A stretch of 6,723 nt of DNA from Actinomycetota bacterium (GTDB taxonomy: Bacteria; Actinomycetota; Actinomycetes; Actinomycetales; Microbacteriaceae). The stretch covers positions 1 to 6,723 of the forward strand of contig VGAV01000132.1 in the NCBI GenBank assembly GCA_016870695.1. The letters are read 5' to 3'. This document shows positions 6,180 through 6,723 of this stretch, piece after piece. The position numbers were made by a program, and so were the translations under genes. Within the stretch, counting starts at the first letter, position 1. Each line of letters begins with the position of its first letter. The notes beneath the pieces were generated by a model. It ran no database searches, had not been told where the DNA came from, and saw only the letters and a list, made by a program, of their open reading frames with translations.

Positions 6180-6211
6180 GGTGGTGACCACGGGGTGAAC
6201 GGCGGACGAAC
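6179..6211 (-). promoter_or_regulatory. putative PHO box: three contiguous 11-bp direct repeats (PhoP site)
   Basis: Reading the minus strand 5' to 3', the units are GTTCGTCCGCC (6211-6201), GTTCACCCCGT (6200-6190) and GGTCACCACCT (6189-6179), directly abutting. Each begins G[T/G]TC, and the middle one has the GTTCACC core. Streptomyces PhoP sites are built from 11-nt direct repeat units of this form and commonly lie over the -35 region. The array ends 5 bp before a -10-like hexamer and 68 bp before the ATG of a secreted nucleotidase, a typical phosphate-regulon product. The match is by eye to the published unit form; binding is not shown. Confidence 0.7.
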
Positions 6212-6271
6212 GCGCCGGTTGGAGGGGAGGGGAGTGGCATCCATGTCCCTCCATACCCCTAGGAAATAGTA

Positions 6272-6279
6272 GGACGTCC
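6272..6279. promoter_or_regulatory. GGACGTCC palindrome, operator-like, at the acyl-CoA dehydrogenase promoter
   Basis: A perfect 8-bp palindrome lies 3 bp upstream of the TAAACT -10 box, inside the -35/-10 spacer. Symmetry breaks beyond the 8 bp (A/A at the next position). It stands in an unusually A/T-containing stretch (6258-6288) in this GC-rich window. Its placement suggests a dimeric regulator of branched-chain acyl-CoA catabolism; the regulator is unknown. Confidence 0.45.
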
Positions 6280-6282
6280 AGG

Positions 6283-6288
6283 TAAACT
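6283..6288 (+). promoter_or_regulatory. putative -10 element (TAAACT) of the acyl-CoA dehydrogenase gene
   Basis: TAAACT is a good TAnnnT -10 match, 41 nt before the ATG at 6330. The -35 position at 17-bp spacing (TAGGAA, 6260-6265) is poor, consistent with regulator-dependent activity. The expected transcription start is near 6294-6296, leaving a leader of about 35 nt that contains the ribosome binding site. Confidence 0.55.
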
Positions 6289-6318
6289 CGACCGGGCGAC
6301 GACGCCGTCGCTCCCTGA

Positions 6319-6323
6319 AGGAG
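6319..6323 (+). promoter_or_regulatory. ribosome binding site of the acyl-CoA dehydrogenase gene
   Basis: AGGAG, within GAAGGAGAG, is 6 nt from the ATG at 6330. This is the best Shine-Dalgarno in the window and it decides the start of the partial gene. Confidence 0.85.
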
Positions 6324-6329
6324 AGCCGC

Positions 6330-6723
6330 ATGGACACGACCCCTGCTCCCGCCCTCGCCGCCCTGTCCGACGACGAACGCGCCGCCATCCTCGACGCCGT
6401 CCGCGACTTCGCCGCGACCGAGCTCGCCCCGCACGCCCTGGAGTGGGATGCCGCCCGGCACTTCCCCCGCGACGTGCTGCGCCGCGCCGGGGAGCTGGGA
6501 CTCGGCGGCGTCACGGTCCGCGAGGACGTCGGCGGGACCGGCCTCGGCCGCACGGACGCCGTCGCGGTCTTCGAGGAGCTCGCCTACGGCGACCCGACCA
6601 TCGCCGCCTACGTCACGATCCACAACATGGTCGCGTGGATGGTCGACGCCTACGGGTCCGAGGCGCAGCGGGAGCGCTGGCTGCCGGGTCTCGTCGCCAT
6701 GGACGACCTCGGCGCCTACTGCC
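6330..6723 (+). CDS. acyl-CoA dehydrogenase, isobutyryl-CoA dehydrogenase-like, N-terminal fragment (3' end outside window)
   Basis: The first 131 codons are present, beginning MDTTPAPALAAL, and the frame is open to the window end. The fragment is the all-alpha N-terminal domain of an acyl-CoA dehydrogenase: an early helix with FAATELAPHALEWD (about 27-40), GELGLGGVTVREDVGGTGLGR (about 54-74, quoted in parts: GELGLGG then EDVGGTGLGR), FEELAYGDPTIAAYVTIHN (81-99) and HNMVAWMVDAYG (98-109). The HNM-AWM stretch followed by a YG-E-QRERWLP segment closely follows the isobutyryl-CoA dehydrogenase (ACAD8) branch, which oxidises isobutyryl-CoA to methacrylyl-CoA in valine catabolism using FAD. The catalytic Glu and FAD-binding half lie beyond the window. 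It could instead be a 2-methylbutyryl-CoA or general short-chain enzyme. It is divergent from the nucleotidase gene. Confidence 0.87.
   Translation, partial: MDTTPAPALAALSDDERAAILDAVRDFAATELAPHALEWDAARHFPRDVLRRAGELGLGGVTVREDVGGTGLGRTDAVAVFEELAYGDPTIAAYVTIHNMVAWMVDAYGSEAQRERWLPGLVAMDDLGAYC

Noticed and set aside
4377..6269. 630-codon open frame on the + strand opposite the nucleotidase
   Set aside because: It is antisense to a gene with clear domains and motifs. The translation is a low-complexity mix of Arg, Val, Asp, Gly and Ala, as expected from the complement of GC3-rich codons, and resembles no family.

Overview
This window looks like chromosomal DNA from a high-GC actinobacterium, probably Microbacteriaceae (Microbacterium-like). 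The evidence is very strong G/C preference at third codon positions, the recurrent gatgcc/gcatcc word usage typical of that family, a possible leaderless start, and a wall-anchored protein with an LAxTG-type sorting signal. The genus call is inference. Five genes are visible, two of them cut by the window edges.

Left part (+ strand, 1-2206): the last 75 residues of a 2-methylcitrate synthase/citrate synthase (PrpC) overlap by one base (TGATG) a complete thiolase with all its catalytic residues. After an 81-bp gap comes a small S51-type (PepE/cyanophycinase-like) hydrolase, whose start has no Shine-Dalgarno but has a -10-like hexamer 7 nt upstream. A 13-bp perfect stem-loop at 2259-2295 separates this block from the next gene, which converges on it.

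Centre (- strand, 6110-2307): one very large gene encodes a 1267-residue exported, sortase-anchored protein. In order it has a signal peptide, a choice-of-anchor I beta-propeller region, a 5'-nucleotidase/UshA-type metallophosphatase domain with its C-terminal substrate domain, a PDPGTT-repeat linker, an Ig-like domain and an LAVTG wall-sorting tail. Upstream of it are three contiguous 11-bp direct repeats (6179-6211) that match the form of the actinobacterial PhoP PHO box. This suggests that the enzyme scavenges phosphate from nucleotides at the cell surface during phosphate starvation.

Right edge (+ strand, 6330-end): the first 131 residues of an acyl-CoA dehydrogenase most like isobutyryl-CoA dehydrogenase (valine catabolism). 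It has a good ribosome binding site, a TAAACT -10 element and an operator-like GGACGTCC palindrome, and shares a 219-bp divergent intergenic region with the nucleotidase gene.

The flanking genes share a metabolic theme. Isobutyryl-CoA dehydrogenase (valine) and possibly the thiolase (isoleucine, as a 2-methylacetoacetyl-CoA thiolase) would lead to propionyl-CoA, which PrpC consumes. No mobile element, tRNA/rRNA, CRISPR array or entirely new system was found. The most notable signals are the PHO box in front of the composite nucleotidase, and the repeated acidic motif in that protein's propeller.
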